DNA from: Lycorma delicatula
Lineage: Eukaryota; Arthropoda; Insecta; Hemiptera; Fulgoridae
Reading direction: 5' to 3'
Length of the DNA stretch: 64,000 nucleotides
Assembly (NCBI RefSeq): GCF_047948215.1
Contig: NC_134465.1
Coordinates: forward strand, 17,442,022-17,506,021
Part shown: positions 33,141 to 44,994 of the stretch, piece after piece
Numbering within the stretch: position 1 is the stretch's first letter
Layout: each line of letters starts with the position of its first letter
Program-made: the position numbers and the translations under genes
Notes under the pieces: model-generated
What the model was told of the DNA's origin: nothing
What the model saw: the letters and a program-made list of their open reading frames with translations, nothing else
Database searches by the model: none

Positions 33141-34065
33141 TCATTCACTACAGGCTATGCCTTGTCGATTTAACCACGTGACTCTCATCTCCGCTTCTAT
33201 CTTCAAGTCGTTATATGAACCAAGACGTATCTCTTCTTTAACATTATTGAAGATGATTGTTCTCGGTCTACCTCTAGGTTTTTTACCCAAAACCTTGCCC
33301 TCAAATAAATTCGCCAAGAACCGGTCATGTCGTATTACATGTCCTATCATCTTCTTCGTATAACATTTAACAAGGGCCTCCTCTCGCTCACTTCTGCTAA
33401 CACTTGATCGTTCTTTTCCCATTCACCCAGCTTGTTCTTTTTATTCTCCTCCAAATCCACATTTCCATTTCTTCCAGTCTTCTTTTATCTGCTTTCCCAA
33501 ACGTCCATATTTCACACCCATAAGTTAGAACACTCAGATATAAGTTTTAGCGAACCGTTTCCTTATTTGCATTATCATATGATTATCAGTCAGTATATTT
33601 TTTTTATCCCGGAGAGTTCGTTTTGCCAGCGCTCTTCTTCTTTTTACTTCTGTGGCACATTTAATATCGCAAGTGAAAGTACTTCCCAAATAACAAAAAC
33701 CGTCAACCTTCTCTTCAACAGTACCGTCTAATTTAATATCGACCTTTGTTTTTCCTGCGATCATAATCTTTGTCTTTTCCTTATTAATTTTCAGTTTAAG
33801 TTTTGTTAGCGCTTTAGATAGTGTTTTTAACATAATCTTGCTGATTCCGCCAGTAACACAGTATCATCTGCAAAGCGGATGCGATGTATGAATTTTCCAT
33901 TAATTCCGATTCCTTTTGTTTTTTCTTTCGTTTCTACAATAGATTTTTCAATAAACAGGAACGGTGGCAGTGGGCAACCTTGCCCGACTCCCCTATTATT
34001 TTGGCCGCTTTCTGCATTTTATTCAGATGCAGAATTAATCTTCTATCCCTCCAGCCGAGCTTTAT
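33141..34065 (-). pseudogene. Second RTE-like LINE family, reverse-transcriptase fragment
   Basis: Minus-strand LINE piece that differs from the 7.9-kb family. From 5' to 3' it has GQGCPLPPFLFI (palm region), FADDTVLLAES, KINKEKTKIMIAGKTKV, DGFCYLGSTFTCDIKCATEV, RKRFAKTYI, MIGHVIRHDRFLANLFEGKV and GKKPRGRPRTIIFNNVKEEI. The catalytic Asp pair is kept, but frameshifts and stops separate the segments. The 3' end abuts TGATGATG on the minus strand, like the short simple-repeat tails of RTE elements. It lies inside a family B copy. Confidence 0.85.
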
Positions 34066-34079
34066 TATAACAAAAAAAT

Positions 34080-34450
34080 AAAAATACCACAAAAAATACA
34101 CAGGGAGCAATATTGGTGGGTGGGGGAGCTGATCAAAGTTTAAAATTCCGAACTTTTTGATAAAACATTTTTTTGGTTTATTTTTAATGTATCATTATTT
34201 TTCTACTGTTTAAGAATACAGCGAATATAACCGATACAACGAAAGTATTATTACAACTTTATTTCAGCTTTTATATTATATATATATTTTTTTTTACATG
34301 GACAACAAATTTGTTCTCTAAAATTACAGCATATATTACATATATGTTAATAGGAAATATTTTTTAAACGAATAATGAACCCTTTCGGGTTATAATAGAT
34401 TTGAACTGATAATGGGAGGGCCGCAGGGTATTCAGCTAATAATAATATAA
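34080..34450 (+). repeat. Family B fragment, right part
   Basis: GGTGGGTGGGGGAGCTGATC and following sequence resemble 23785-24060 and 25240-25330. Ends near GGGAGGGCCGCAGGGTATTC. Confidence 0.55.
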
Positions 34451-34793
34451 ATAATAATAACGTTCTATGATAAACAATTAAATAAAGAATTGTAAAATAA
34501 TCAGTAGACTTCATAATGCCATGAGGATGAACTGAAATAACTTAAGTCATTGACCTCTCGTTTTCAATCTTATTAAAAAATATAAATAAATAAAACAAAT
34601 TTATCTTATATGTATGTACATGAGGAAACAAAAGCAAATGTTATTCCTAAATTAATTAACAAATAAATCGATACGTGAATTTTATCAATAGTAGTAAAAT
34701 TAATTTTAAAAAACTTCCGGAAAAATTCATTTCGCTTTGACGAGACACAATTCATACGTCGACACTATTAGTATACATTATATATTCTAGGGG

Positions 34794-35050
34794 TCGGCAA
34801 CCTACCTCACGCGTGCCATAAGTGGAATGTAGAATGATTTTTTTTTTTTTTTTAACAGCACGCGGTAAAAAACCAAAGAACATTAAGACAAAAAATAATT
34901 TACATAATCTTTCCCACAATTCCGTAATTTATTATTATTATTTTTTTTTATAAAATTTAATTTGCTAAGACAAGTTACAACTTTAATTCGTTAATATTGT
35001 TTTAATATATTCGTTCATTAGTAAGAGAATTTTATGTTATCAGTTCAAAA
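34794..35050 (+). mobile_element. Candidate hAT end fragment
   Basis: GGGGTCGGCAACCTACCTCA followed by a CGTGCCATAA stretch resembles the end sequence of many animal hAT elements. No matching second end or transposase is visible, so it is probably truncated. Confidence 0.45.
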
Positions 35051-35156
35051 TTAGCTGAAGTATTAAATTTTTTGAATGGAAATCACCAATTTCATTTTTT
35101 TTAATTTTAAACCACCATTATCGAGATATAAACCCACAAAGTAGATGCCACGACAT

Positions 35157-35168
35157 ACGCGCGCGCGC

Positions 35169-35237
<69 letters not shown>

Positions 35238-35246
35238 AGAGAGAGA
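35157..35246. repeat. (GC)n/(GA)n microsatellite
   Basis: GCGCGC tract followed by about 75 bp of GA repeats with a G9 interruption. Confidence 0.95.
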
Positions 35247-35802
35247 GTAAAAGGTAATCTTAATATACAAAGGAAAAAACCACATTTTTTAATATTTTTG
35301 AACTCAAAAACATACAAATATTAATAAATAAAAAAATCAGGAAGGGGGAAGAATTTTTCAAATTTTTTTTCAAGGGCGTAGAAAAAATCAAATTTACTAT
35401 TAACGAACAATAACCAATTCATAAAAAAAGTTTGTAAAATATTGCATGACTTTCCCGGCTATATCAATTAATTCATGATTACGAAAAAATAGTTTGAGTA
35501 TCAAAATTCCCAAATTTTAAATAAAAATCTTTTTATTTTAGGGGATTCTTACTTTGTGAGGAAAATATAGGAAAAATTTATTTTTAATGAGTCATCCCTA
35601 ACAAAAAAAATTAAAAGAGAAATTTTTTAAAATATTGAAAAAAAGTATAATTTTTATGAAAATAATGAAAAAAATTGCTACTCATTTTGGGTCCGGAATG
35701 CGGGTGATTCAAAAAGAACTTTAGAACTTTAAAAGCATATAAAAATTGATTGAGATAACTTAAAGATTCGGTTAAGGTCTCATTTCGTAGAAAAGAACAT
35801 CA

Positions 35803-36210
35803 CGTTTGTTCCGCAGTATTCACTTTGGTTCCATTTGTAACGCGACATACATCCCACCTGAAGTCGATTTCATTCCAGACTGTAGCCAGCAAGTCGAGTG
35901 TTACCTCTGCAGCCGCGGCGTTAATTCTAAAACTTGGCTCAACAAGATCAACAGGCAAAGGTGTTACATAAACTCGATCTTTAATGAACCCCCACAAGAA
36001 AAAATCTGGCGAGTCAAACTGAGGAGCGAGGTGGCCGTGCAATTGGATCTTCACGACCGATCCATCGACCTGGGAATCGAGTATTAAAAAAATCTCGAAC
36101 TTCTAGGCGGTAATGAGATGGTACTCCGTCTTGCTAATAGTAATAGCGTCTATCTTGGTTATCATCGTCTGAGAAAAATTTGAAGTACGTCCAGATAAAC
36201 AAGACCGTTT
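35803..36210 (-). pseudogene. IS630/mariner-like transposase, C-terminal half
   Basis: From 5' to 3' on the minus strand: degenerate VNGLVYLDVLQIFL, QDGVPSHYRLEVRDFFNTRF, PGRWIGRED, then (after a frameshift) SPDFFLWGFIKDRVYVTP and WNEIDFRWDVCRVTNGTKV, with the stop at about 35803. The aspartate of the QDG motif and the SPDFFLWG signature of DDE/D transposases are visible. A stop before QDG and frame changes inactivate it. The last 84 codons (35803-36054) are open. Confidence 0.85.
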
Positions 36211-36320
36211 ACGGTTGCCTCCTGGAAGAGGAACGGCCTGTTCTACACGGAGGAAAAACAACCTACCTCAACGAAGGTCTGCTGCCAAAAGTAAAGTTTA
36301 TGCCTACTAGGAGGCTCCCT

Positions 36321-36610
36321 GCCGACCCACCGGGATGGTGTAGAGGTGAACGCGTTTTCGTAAATCAGCTGATTTCGAAGTCGAGAGTTCCAACATTTAA
36401 ATCCTAGTAAAGGTAATTTACTTTTATTCGGATTTGAACGCTAGATCGTAGATACGTGTTCTTTGGTGATTGGGTTTTAATTAATCATACATCTCAGAAA
36501 CGGTCGACCTGAGACTGCATAAGACTACACTTCACTTTCACTCTTATATATAATCCTCATTCATCCTCTGAAGTAATACCTGACGGTGATTCTCGGAGGC
36601 TAAACAAAAG
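36321..36610 (+). mobile_element. tRNA-derived SINE family E
   Basis: The tRNA-like head (GGGATGGTGTAGAGGTGAAC) is followed by GGATTTGAACGCTAGATCG, the CACTTCA...CCTCTGAAGTAATACC tail and GGAGGCTAAAC. The duplication AGGAGGCTCCCT flanks it at 36309-36320 and 36611-36622. Confidence 0.92.
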
Positions 36611-36869
36611 AGGAGGCTCCCTATCGTACTCTGTACGAAAATTACGTTGAACTGCAGAAATCATAAAGTAAAACATACAGCGAGCACGTTACGTACCACT
36701 AAATGTATCCATTTTTACAACCCTGGTGGGCGAATTCGGTACTAATGAACTGCGCGAGTCAAAACTTGGTGTGTTTTGCTATGAAATGAAACCTTAATCG
36801 AATCTGTAATACATCTCAATAAATTATTACATTTTTTTAAAGTTATAAAGTCCTTTTGAATCACCCAGT

Positions 36870-37614
36870 AAAATACATTAGACAAAGCTACTTAACTTTA
36901 ATAACCCTTTCAGCGGTAATAAAAACACATAAAAAAACCTTTTTTTAATAATAAAAATTAAAAGAGTTAGAATACAAAAACAGAATATACACTTTTTAGA
37001 GGTGCGGAATAAATTTTTATAAAAATTTTAATGAAAGTATTTTTATATGTTAACTATATGAATATTTTATTTAATAAATTTATTTATCGAATTTATTTTT
37101 AAAAGTAATTTAATAATACTTTTGTTTAAGTAAAGTTTTTCTAAATCTAACGTACAATAAATATTAAAATAAGAAAAAGATTTTCAAAAAACCTTTTCCA
37201 ATTTTAGGTACGTGGTCAAAAATTAAACATTTTATTGAAAAATATTAAATAGAAGAGAGATAGCCAAAGAACAAAAACAAAACATATATTTCAATTTTTA
37301 GTGGCGGAAGTTGATTTAAAAAAAAAAAATTCTTGGATTATTTATACGAGTATATGCATTGTAGGTAACAAATCTGCTTTAATAAGGTTTTCTAAAATGC
37401 CTCTATAGAAAATCGAAATTGGTTTTTTTGCTATATTCCCCATCCTCTTATGAATTAAAAAAAAAATAATAATATGATCAATACCTTATATTTAGAAATA
37501 TTTGAGTCGAATTAAAAAAAATCGGTATGGTCAATCCTGAATTAGAAGGCCAAAAGGAGTGCTACACACATCCGTACGTACGTAAGCATGAACGTGAATA
37601 CTTTCTTGTACGAA
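36870..37614. other. AT-rich stretch, no gene seen
   Basis: A few lines resemble family B text (AAAAATGTATATTCTG-like, inverted near 52200), but boundaries are unclear. Confidence 0.35.
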
Positions 37615-37990
37615 TACTTTCTTGTTTTTTTATTTTCTTGTACGAAGTAAAGGAAGTATTGTGATCGCGAAATATTTCGGTTTCCAGATTTCAACGGAAA
37701 TATCCATTTTGACCATTCCTGAATCCATTTTGACTAGTTTCGGCGTGACTTCTGTACGTATGCATAACTAAAAAACGATTAGCCTAGGAGGTTGAAATTT
37801 TGGATTTAGGACTATTGTAACATTTAGTAGCCACTTCCCCTTTTGATTGCAATCGATTGGTCCCAAAGTGTCCAAAAAAGCCCAAAATTAAAAAAAAATA
37901 GTTGAATTTTGGACGTTCTCTTAACTGCAATAATAAGCCTAAAACGTAAAGATTTGCAAAAAAAACTCCAACACCATTTTTGACATGAAC
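37615..37990 (+). repeat. Family C, truncated copy
   Basis: TTCTTGTACGAAGTAAAGGA through TGCAATAATAAGCC. It lacks the tRNA-like part present at 14060 and 28040. Confidence 0.7.
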
Positions 37991-38165
37991 ACCATACTTT
38001 ATCCTTTTATACAGCAATTCTAGCTGTATTCGCTGAGAAAATTAAACAGTTGCTCTAATCGGTTGAAACTTATTTCTCCGTAAGAGATTATTAAATAAGA
38101 GAGAAGAATAAAATTAAATCACTGATATACCACAATTTGTCGTAATATTTATTAATTATCTAAAG

Positions 38166-39296
38166 GATTGATTCTCAAACCTTTTTGTCCACCGCCCACA
38201 TTGAGAATAAAAACTTTTCTAGCTTTCACCAAAATTTTTAATTTACCATCTGTTAAAAAAAAAAATTGCAATTGCTGTTTTTAAAATGCGCTCTTAAAAA
38301 CTGCAATTGCAATTACTGTTTTTAAACGTGGCATATCTTATTTCTGAGTTGAAACTTACATTTTAAATGACAGCGATTAAAATTAAAACGCATATTTAAT
38401 CGTATAAGGAAGTATTTTTATTAAAATCGCCTTCAAAAACATTACAATTGTTTCTATATAGTTATATAACAGCAACAGTGATAGCATATTTCATATAACA
38501 ATACGATAATTAAAACAAAGCTTTAAGTTGGAAAATTACACTTACATTAAAATGAAGGATGAATCTGATGTTCTTTAACGAGTTTGTTAATATCATGCTC
38601 GAATTTACTTAAAAACAGCCATAAGTGGCCGCGTTCGGTAACGTGCAGCCGATTTCTCTTTTTGGTTAGCAACGTTGCTACAGCACTAAATCCACGTTCA
38701 GACAAATACGATGACGGGAATGGTATCAGAAATCGTTGAACAATCGACCATAATCCGCGGTGCAGTTGCAGGATTGGCTTTTGCAGCCGAAATTCTTGGT
38801 AGCCATTCTTTTATTTTATTTATATTCTTCGTTTGTGTCAGTTCTATAATTTGTACTTCTAACTGAGATGATACTGTTGTGTTGACATTTGAAAAAGGTT
38901 CCAACACCCGATCTCGTATGTCCATATTTAAAATGCCCTGGAATCGTTCTTTGAACTGAGCGTGGAGGTTCTCCGAGTATAATGTCAAAAAGTAGAGCAT
39001 CCAAGCCTTAATTTTTTTTATTCGTTTCTGTAAGCCTCTTGATCGCAAAGTTAAAACAGTTGAATACGATCGTTTTTTATCGTAAAATATAGGTTTCTCT
39101 TTAATTTTTTGTGCTAGTGTGGTAGGTATTTAATTTTAGTTTGAAATATCAGGAAAACATAATTTTTTCCTTTTTTTTAATCAGCTATCACCTTCCTAGA
39201 CCGCCGAACACCCCCAATTTTCTGTGTTCCTTCTACCACCCCGTTGGTCCTCCACCGCCCGCATGGGGGCGTTATCGCCCATTTTGAGGACGAATG
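38166..39296 (-). mobile_element. Internally deleted hAT element
   Basis: Left end GATTGATTCTCAAACC, right end (rc) CATTCGTCCTCAAA, and subterminal GTCCACCGCCCACA versus (rc) GCGGGCGGTGGAGGAC. The flanks ATCTAAAG (38158-38165) and CTCTAAAA (39297-39304) agree at 6 of 8 bases. The 1.13-kb interior retains only the transposase C-terminus. Confidence 0.75.
38563..39048 (-). pseudogene. hAT transposase C-terminus (ZBED/FAM200-like)
   Basis: The minus strand reads LYSENLHAQFKERFQGILNM and LEPFSNVNTTVS in one frame, then after a frameshift LWSIVQRFLIPFPSSYLSER, GFSAVATLLTKKRNRLHVTE and LSKFEHDINKLV. This is the hAT dimerisation region (hATC) of the ZBED5/FAM200-type family. The DDE catalytic core and zinc finger are missing, so it is inactive. 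Confidence 0.9.
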
Positions 39297-39299
39297 CTC

Positions 39300-40380
39300 T
39301 AAAACATGTACTTAGGAATATCATACTGACGCTTATCAGGAGCAGGCAATATCTGCGATGAAGAAAAAAGTATCAAAAATGCTGGGGGTGAATATCACCT
39401 CAAAAACCTTTTTAAAACGGGAAGAAAACTCTTACCGTGGATAATCATGTGAATCTGGCATGTATTTCATGAACACGCAACCGTATTTATGGTTCAATTA
39501 AAAAAAAATCAACAGAAAATTACTTCAATTCCTGCCCCCCTTTTAAAAGTAAGCTTGCCGACGGGATAAAATAAAATCATTATTATAAGTAGACTAAGAT
39601 TGGGTAGGAAAGGTAAGGTTATGAACCCGTTTATTAAGGCTCTCAAAAATTGATCTGAAAGCCGATTTTTGGCTGTCAGTTCATTGTTTGGTACCCATAA
39701 ATATAATCAAGTACGCCGATACATTGAAAATTGAAGTTTTTCAATTATCCTTGTGTTTATGTAACAACAAAACCGTTTTCATGTAACCGAACACAATGTA
39801 CCGGCTTATACCGGAAAGGGAATTATTATGCTTTCGTTGAATTTTTAATAAATCACAGAACCGCTTAAAAGCTTTTCTCATAATTTATTTAAAACAATAT
39901 TAGTCTGTTGATGAAATATTAAATTATACTATTTAAAAAAAGGCAGTTCAATATATGTTAATCGACAAATATATAATTTTGTAATCAAATTGCTAATTAT
40001 TTGTACTTAATTCTTAAGGTTAGTATCGTCATGTATTTATATTTTAAGGCTTTAATCGCATCTATTTTTTATTTTATAATTAATTGTGTATTTTGTGCTG
40101 CTGCTCTGACCAATGTTTTACTATGGTTTCCCTTGATCCGTCCAGGCAACTATCGGGGAGTTCCTTTTTTTATCATTGAAGCAGCAGATCTATCGATTCA
40201 TAACGGTAAACAGAGCGGGCGGGAAGACCCTTTACAATGTAATAAATCCAGTTTAATCGGGTTCTACTGTTCCAAATTCTCATCACTGATATCATCCACT
40301 GCTGCTGGAAAGGTGGGGAGGATAAGCCGTGGTGGGGATTGTCCGGTGTGTTCATGGTAGGATGTCCTAGTCGTAGTCGA
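39300..40380. other. Stretch without recognised gene
   Basis: AT-rich with a few mixed-composition patches. A 119-codon frame at 40001-40360 shows no family signature. Confidence 0.4.
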
Positions 40381-40390
40381 GTGTGAAACG

Positions 40391-41330
40391 ATGGCGGATA
40401 CGAGTGCGTTTACTGTCGAAGAGCGTTTTTTAGCTTGTATGTGTGTCCATGAACCCACATGTGGGTTCATGGACACACGGCAAAACATTGGAGAATATTA
40501 TGAACGACTCCTTTGTGCGTTTAAAGAAATTATCATAAGACTAACGTTACTGAAACGGGAGAAGAAAGCTTTTGCAACGGGAAGCGTTCTTGATCTGCCA
40601 CGCAGTGGGAGGCCGAGCATTCGAGCAATTGTGCTGCTGTGGAGGCGTCTTTCAAATATCACCGATGAAGTAACGCGCAAACGTTCTGCAGAGTTAAGCA
40701 TTCTAAGACGGACAATGTGAAACCGTATGCGGAAGGACTTGAAAGTTAAATGTTTTCGTCCAGCCGTAATTAATGAGTTAACCGAAATATTTTTTACCGG
40801 GCGAAAGACGATACTCACTATTTTGAGGAAATCGAACACCATTCGCTTCATGTTATGATTTGGACCGGGATGACAGCTGAACATCTCCTCGGTCCTTATT
40901 TTTTCGACGGTACAGTTATCTGAGAATGACGAGCGGTTACTTCCAGAATTAACGGCAAAAGGAGTAGCCGACATCATTACGTTTCAGCAAGACATTTTTC
41001 CAGCGCATTTTGCTTTGAATGTTCAAAGACGCCTCGATGAAATTTGTCGGAATCGCTGGATCGGAGGACGTCGTCAGAAGAGTTAGCGGCTCCATAGCTT
41101 TGGCCAAGCAAGAAGCCCTGACTCTCACTAAACCTGACAATGCGCTTTGGGGTTTTGTAAAAGAAAAGATCCTAAAAAACAAATAGGTCAATAACGAGCT
41201 GCTTTACCAAGACGTCGTTCGGTCAGCATTTGTAATGATCACCCCTGATATGCTGCTGCGAATAAACAACCGGACATGGAGGAGCACGTTGCTGTGTTTT
41301 GAACATGGTGGAACCCAAACAGATGTTTTG
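40391..41330 (+). pseudogene. IS630/mariner-like transposase pseudogene (near full span)
   Basis: Starts MADTSAFTVEERFLACMCVH, with the helix-turn-helix part TGSVLDLPRSGRPS, then DEVTRKRSAELSILRRTM and RKDLKVKCFRPAVINELTE. The catalytic part survives as degenerate blocks: PYFFDGTV-like near 40900, FQQDIFPAHFALNVQRRLDE (about 40983-41042, QDG changed to QDI) and NALWGFVKEKI (about 41138-41170). The tail is DMLLRINNRTWRSTLLCFEH and TQTDVL (about 41250-41322). There are stops, frameshifts and a deletion between 40800 and 40860. A perfect palindrome replaces part of the N-terminus. Confidence 0.85.
40441..40478. repeat. Perfect 38-bp palindrome
   Basis: GTGTGTCCATGAACCCACA (40441-40459) is followed directly by its exact reverse complement (40460-40478), with no spacer. 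The left half is normal transposase coding sequence (CVHEP); the right half interrupts the family sequence. Confidence 0.97.
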
Positions 41331-41713
41331 AGATCCGTAGAAGACCTATTCTAACGATAAACCGATTCTAATAATTTCATAACTAGCGTAAAGGGACCTC
41401 CCGCCAGCTCCATAGCGTTTCATTATTATGTACTGACCAGAATAAAAGGTCTACTTATTTTATCTATTTACTTACTTCTGGAGGTGTTCCCTATTCTGCG
41501 CGGTGGTGATGGATTACAATGGCTTCTTAATACCTTCGACGTTTTGTCGAGGTATTCTATCCTCTTCATTATAACGTTACTTCAGATCCCTCTCACCAGA
41601 TAAAACTACTGCGCATCTATATACGTATTCTAAAATTTGATGAGCATTATATCGATAGAAATAAGAAATCTACGTTTTAACCTGGTGGTGTGTTAGTAAT
41701 TACCAATGATTAC
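41331..41713. other. Stretch without recognised gene
   Basis: No family recognised between the transposase tail and the hAT copy. Confidence 0.35.
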
Positions 41714-41721
41714 ATTACAAT

Positions 41722-42604
41722 CAGTGGCGGCTCGCGTATAGGCATTGTAGAACTGCAACACCCCCTATTTTCACTTGATATTATCGATAAAATTTAATAT
41801 AATGAGTCCTTTGTTCTTTAATTTTTCCTTTATACTTATAAAATATATAATCCTCAAGCTTGATGTCAGTAGCCATCCTCCAGTTTATGAAAAAGATACA
41901 AAAATCTTTGTATGGAACTGTGCGCATCACAGTTTCAGCAGCGTGGTGATTGGCTGTTGTGTGCATGTGCACATAGAAAGGTGCACGCGAGGGAGAGAGA
42001 GCACTGTCGCTCCCCCAGTGCCGACCCTAGCGTGCTGGTGGAAGGTAGTTTTTTTTTCTCCGCATGTGTGGAACTTCCTTGTTCGTTCACTTTTCTGGTT
42101 TAATCGTCGTAAGGAATATGAAAGCGGTTTAGTTTTTTTTCAGTAGCAATCAGAGGATGGCGGAAAGCAAGGGCTCTTTGACAGATCTGTCCAAAACACG
42201 CTGGAAGAGTGAAAGAGAAGGTAATTAGTAAAAATTAATTATGTATTTGTTTCTGTGATCATAGAATTTTAAATTAAGCACCGTTGGATTACAGTGTTTT
42301 TAAGCGGACATTATGCTAAGCTATTTCTAATAATTCTAAAAAATATTATCTGTATTGGCATTTTATTATTTATTCGGTTAAACCGAATACGGTTTTTAAG
42401 TACAATGCGCCTAAAACCCGTGTACCGTATTCTTGAAGGTGATAAACTGTAGAATTAGATTATTATCCTGCATCCGGCTATTCTATTTGATTGATTTTTT
42501 CGGTTCTTTTATTTTACAGAAAACTTTAACCGTGGTCTTGCAAAGGCACAGAAAAAATTTTCTGAAGCAGCACTTCCACTAATTTTAACTACGAGCAGCC
42601 ACTG
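41722..42604 (+). mobile_element. Non-autonomous hAT-type element, copy 3 (uninterrupted)
   Basis: The 883-bp reference copy. The left end is CAGTGGCGGCTCGCGTATA and the right end the inverted ...TACGAGCAGCCACTG. Flanks ATTACAAT (41714-41721) and GTTACAAC (42605-42612) differ by two transitions. It holds the empty LINE target site at 42152-42164. No transposase frame; a short ORF over 41775-42146 is not conserved in the other copies. Confidence 0.88.
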
Positions 42605-42612
42605 GTTACAAC

Positions 42613-43377
42613 GATTCTTTAGTCACATTAACGATTCTCCAACAATGCTAAAATCTTTTTTAACTTCTTATCTAATACGAAGACCAACCCCTCATTTTCT
42701 ATCGCTACATTTACCAGATCAAATCAAATATAATCAGAATTGACCATAAGGTCGTGAAAATTAGTCGGCTTACTGTCGGATGATTTAATCCGTTCGTATC
42801 ACATAAAAACTTTATACTTTCTTGCGCGATATGAACGATTTAAAATATTTTCAGCGTAAGCCGATTAATTATTTAATTCTACGTTTTAAACTTATTCGGG
42901 CTTAGCATTTTTCACGGGCTAAAAAATGTATTATTCTTTAAAAAAAAAAGCGGGTAAATATATAAATATATCTCCAACAAGTTATTACATACTACAAAAA
43001 GAAAAAAAAAATAACTACGTATTGAAAACTTAACTGCGTAAATGAAAGTACAACGACGCAAAATTACTATTTCTTTATTCGTTTATGAATGTTCTTTCAT
43101 TGTTTTTCCTTTTAAACGACATATTAAATCAATTTGAATAAAAAGAGATGAAGATGTAGACCGGTTAGTTTACTAACAATTAAAAAAAAAAAAAATCGAC
43201 TGGCTAAACTGTATAACAAAAAAAATAAGAGTTGAAGGAAAAAGCAAAGACAAACAGTATTTATATAATTATTAAAAGAAAAGAAATGAAAAAATATATT
43301 AACACACGGGAACCGTTTGCTATACACATGACGTAGCTTGTCATTACATGCATATTATATATGAATATGTAATATAT
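42613..43377. other. AT-rich stretch, no gene seen
   Basis: No recognised feature; ends at a short (TA)n tract at about 43374-43394. Confidence 0.4.
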
Positions 43378-43399
43378 ATATATATATATATATAATAAA

Positions 43400-43640
43400 A
43401 CAAGATGGTGCCGCAATGGCGGCGGCTGGCGTTATGTAAATCAGGAAGTGTTAAAACAGTTGAACTTCGAGCATATACAGACAGTGTGTATGTGTTGTGC
43501 GCGTGTGTCTGTGTTTTAAGTGATAGTGTAGGTAACCTTGGCCACATAATACCGGCAGAGATTGCACTTTGCATTACTTTTATTGTACAAGATAAACACA
43601 CACAACACGCGCGCGCGCGAGCACACACACACCTTACAAT
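43400..43640. other. GC-richer patch of unknown nature
   Basis: ACAAGATGGTGCCGCAATGG and GGCGGCTGGCG start a patch of higher GC in an AT-rich region, followed by CA/GC simple repeats. A 110-codon frame at 43405-43737 runs through the microsatellites. It could be an untranslated first exon or a repeat end; nothing decides. Confidence 0.3.
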
Positions 43641-44990
43641 ACGGGTAAATACTTCTTCCTCGATAATTAAAAAAAAAAAAAAACACAAAGAAATAATTCC
43701 AAACTACATTAGTAAATTAAAAACGAAGTATATATAATTTAAGAGTTATTAATTTAACTGTCGTCTAAATAAACGTTAAACATAATTTACGGTATACTTC
43801 TGTACCAAATAATTTTATAATTGAAAATTTTGATGAACTGAAAATACTACCTACATTAGTTATTAATCGGTTTTAAAAAAAATACATTCGTAAGGAATCA
43901 TTTTTAATCTCTTGAATTACCAAAACCTAATGAATTTTAAACTGATCAAATTAAAAAAAAAAAAAAAAAACATTGGAAAAAAATTAGGAAATTCCAAATA
44001 TGACAGTAGGTTTTTTATTAGGAACAAAAAGGGGAAGCAAATATCGAGCAAACTGTGGTAAAGTTATAATATGAAGAACCAGATTACTGAACGATCAATA
44101 AGGACTCTTCTATAACTATATTTTGGCATTTCTTGTTATGCGACTGCATCGGTTATACTTAGAAGGAATAAGTTCCCGCCAAACCCCACCACATATCTAC
44201 GTTGTAGTAAACGTCTACTGTTAACCCAAACAAGTTTTACCCGTCAACACCTATTGTTCCAATCAATCTCTCTCTCTCTCTCTCTCTAACTCCCACCAAA
44301 TAAATTATAATGTATTTTTATATTATAAACATATTAAATTTATATATACGTTTCAGATTTGAGCGTTGGGGGCCGGAAGGTCTCTAGGCTTGCCTGAAAC
44401 ATAGTTGTTACGCATACACGCGATATCTATTTTATTGTTGTATTCACACGGTGAAAAAGCAGGTAGAGAGTAGCTGATACGTAATTTATTACGCGATGAA
44501 CGGCAATGTTGCACCGGTTGAGTGTTCATGGCGGTTTGTTTATGATTTAAGCCCAAACTTGTGAAAAAGCTGGTTCCATCCCGGCAAAATCTAATAACTA
44601 ACTGTGAAAAAATATGCGAATAAAAAATAAAATAAAATGTTAAGTCCCTGAACGAATGAAAGGCAACATAATTTAAATTATTAACGTTCATTAATATTCA
44701 TGAAAATCGACCGAGGAATTTTTTAATAATAAGTTTTGGAATTAACGTACATAATATATTTTTAAAATTTATTTCTTAATATTTAATCGCGCAAAAACAT
44801 TTAAAGTTTCTTTTTACACATTAAAATTTAGAAAATTATTTTTTTCGATTAATTTAATGCGAAGGAAAATCGATATCGCTGACATTTCTTTGTTTCAATG
44901 ACAATTGATTTCTTTGTACGCTATCAGAGATTTAAAATCGCACCGACCAAACGATTATAAAAATGATCTCGATTCATATTTTAGTAAAGG
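43641..44990. other. AT-rich stretch, no gene seen
   Basis: Contains a (CT)n tract at about 44267-44287 and a moderately GC-rich part at 44350-44560 without an identifiable product. Confidence 0.4.
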
Positions 44991-44994
44991 GATG

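Larger units (their letters stand above)
35703..36868 (-). mobile_element. IS630/mariner-like element with TIRs and nested SINE
   Basis: The left end GGGTGATTCAAAAAGAACTT (35703) and the right end (rc GGGTGATTCAAAAGGACTTT, at about 36865) are inverted repeats that extend about 35-60 bp with mismatches. The transposase runs on the minus strand (see 35803-36210). A SINE (36321-36610) sits inside with its own TSD. A TSD of the element itself is not clear. Confidence 0.85.

Noticed and set aside
35171..35246. GA tract as a promoter element
   Set aside because: A simple microsatellite with no adjacent gene.
40001..40360. 119-codon frame
   Set aside because: No conserved motif; hydrophobic start reflects T-rich DNA.
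43405..43737. 110-codon frame as a host gene
   Set aside because: It runs through CA/GC microsatellites, has no recognisable domain, and the opposite strand is equally open.
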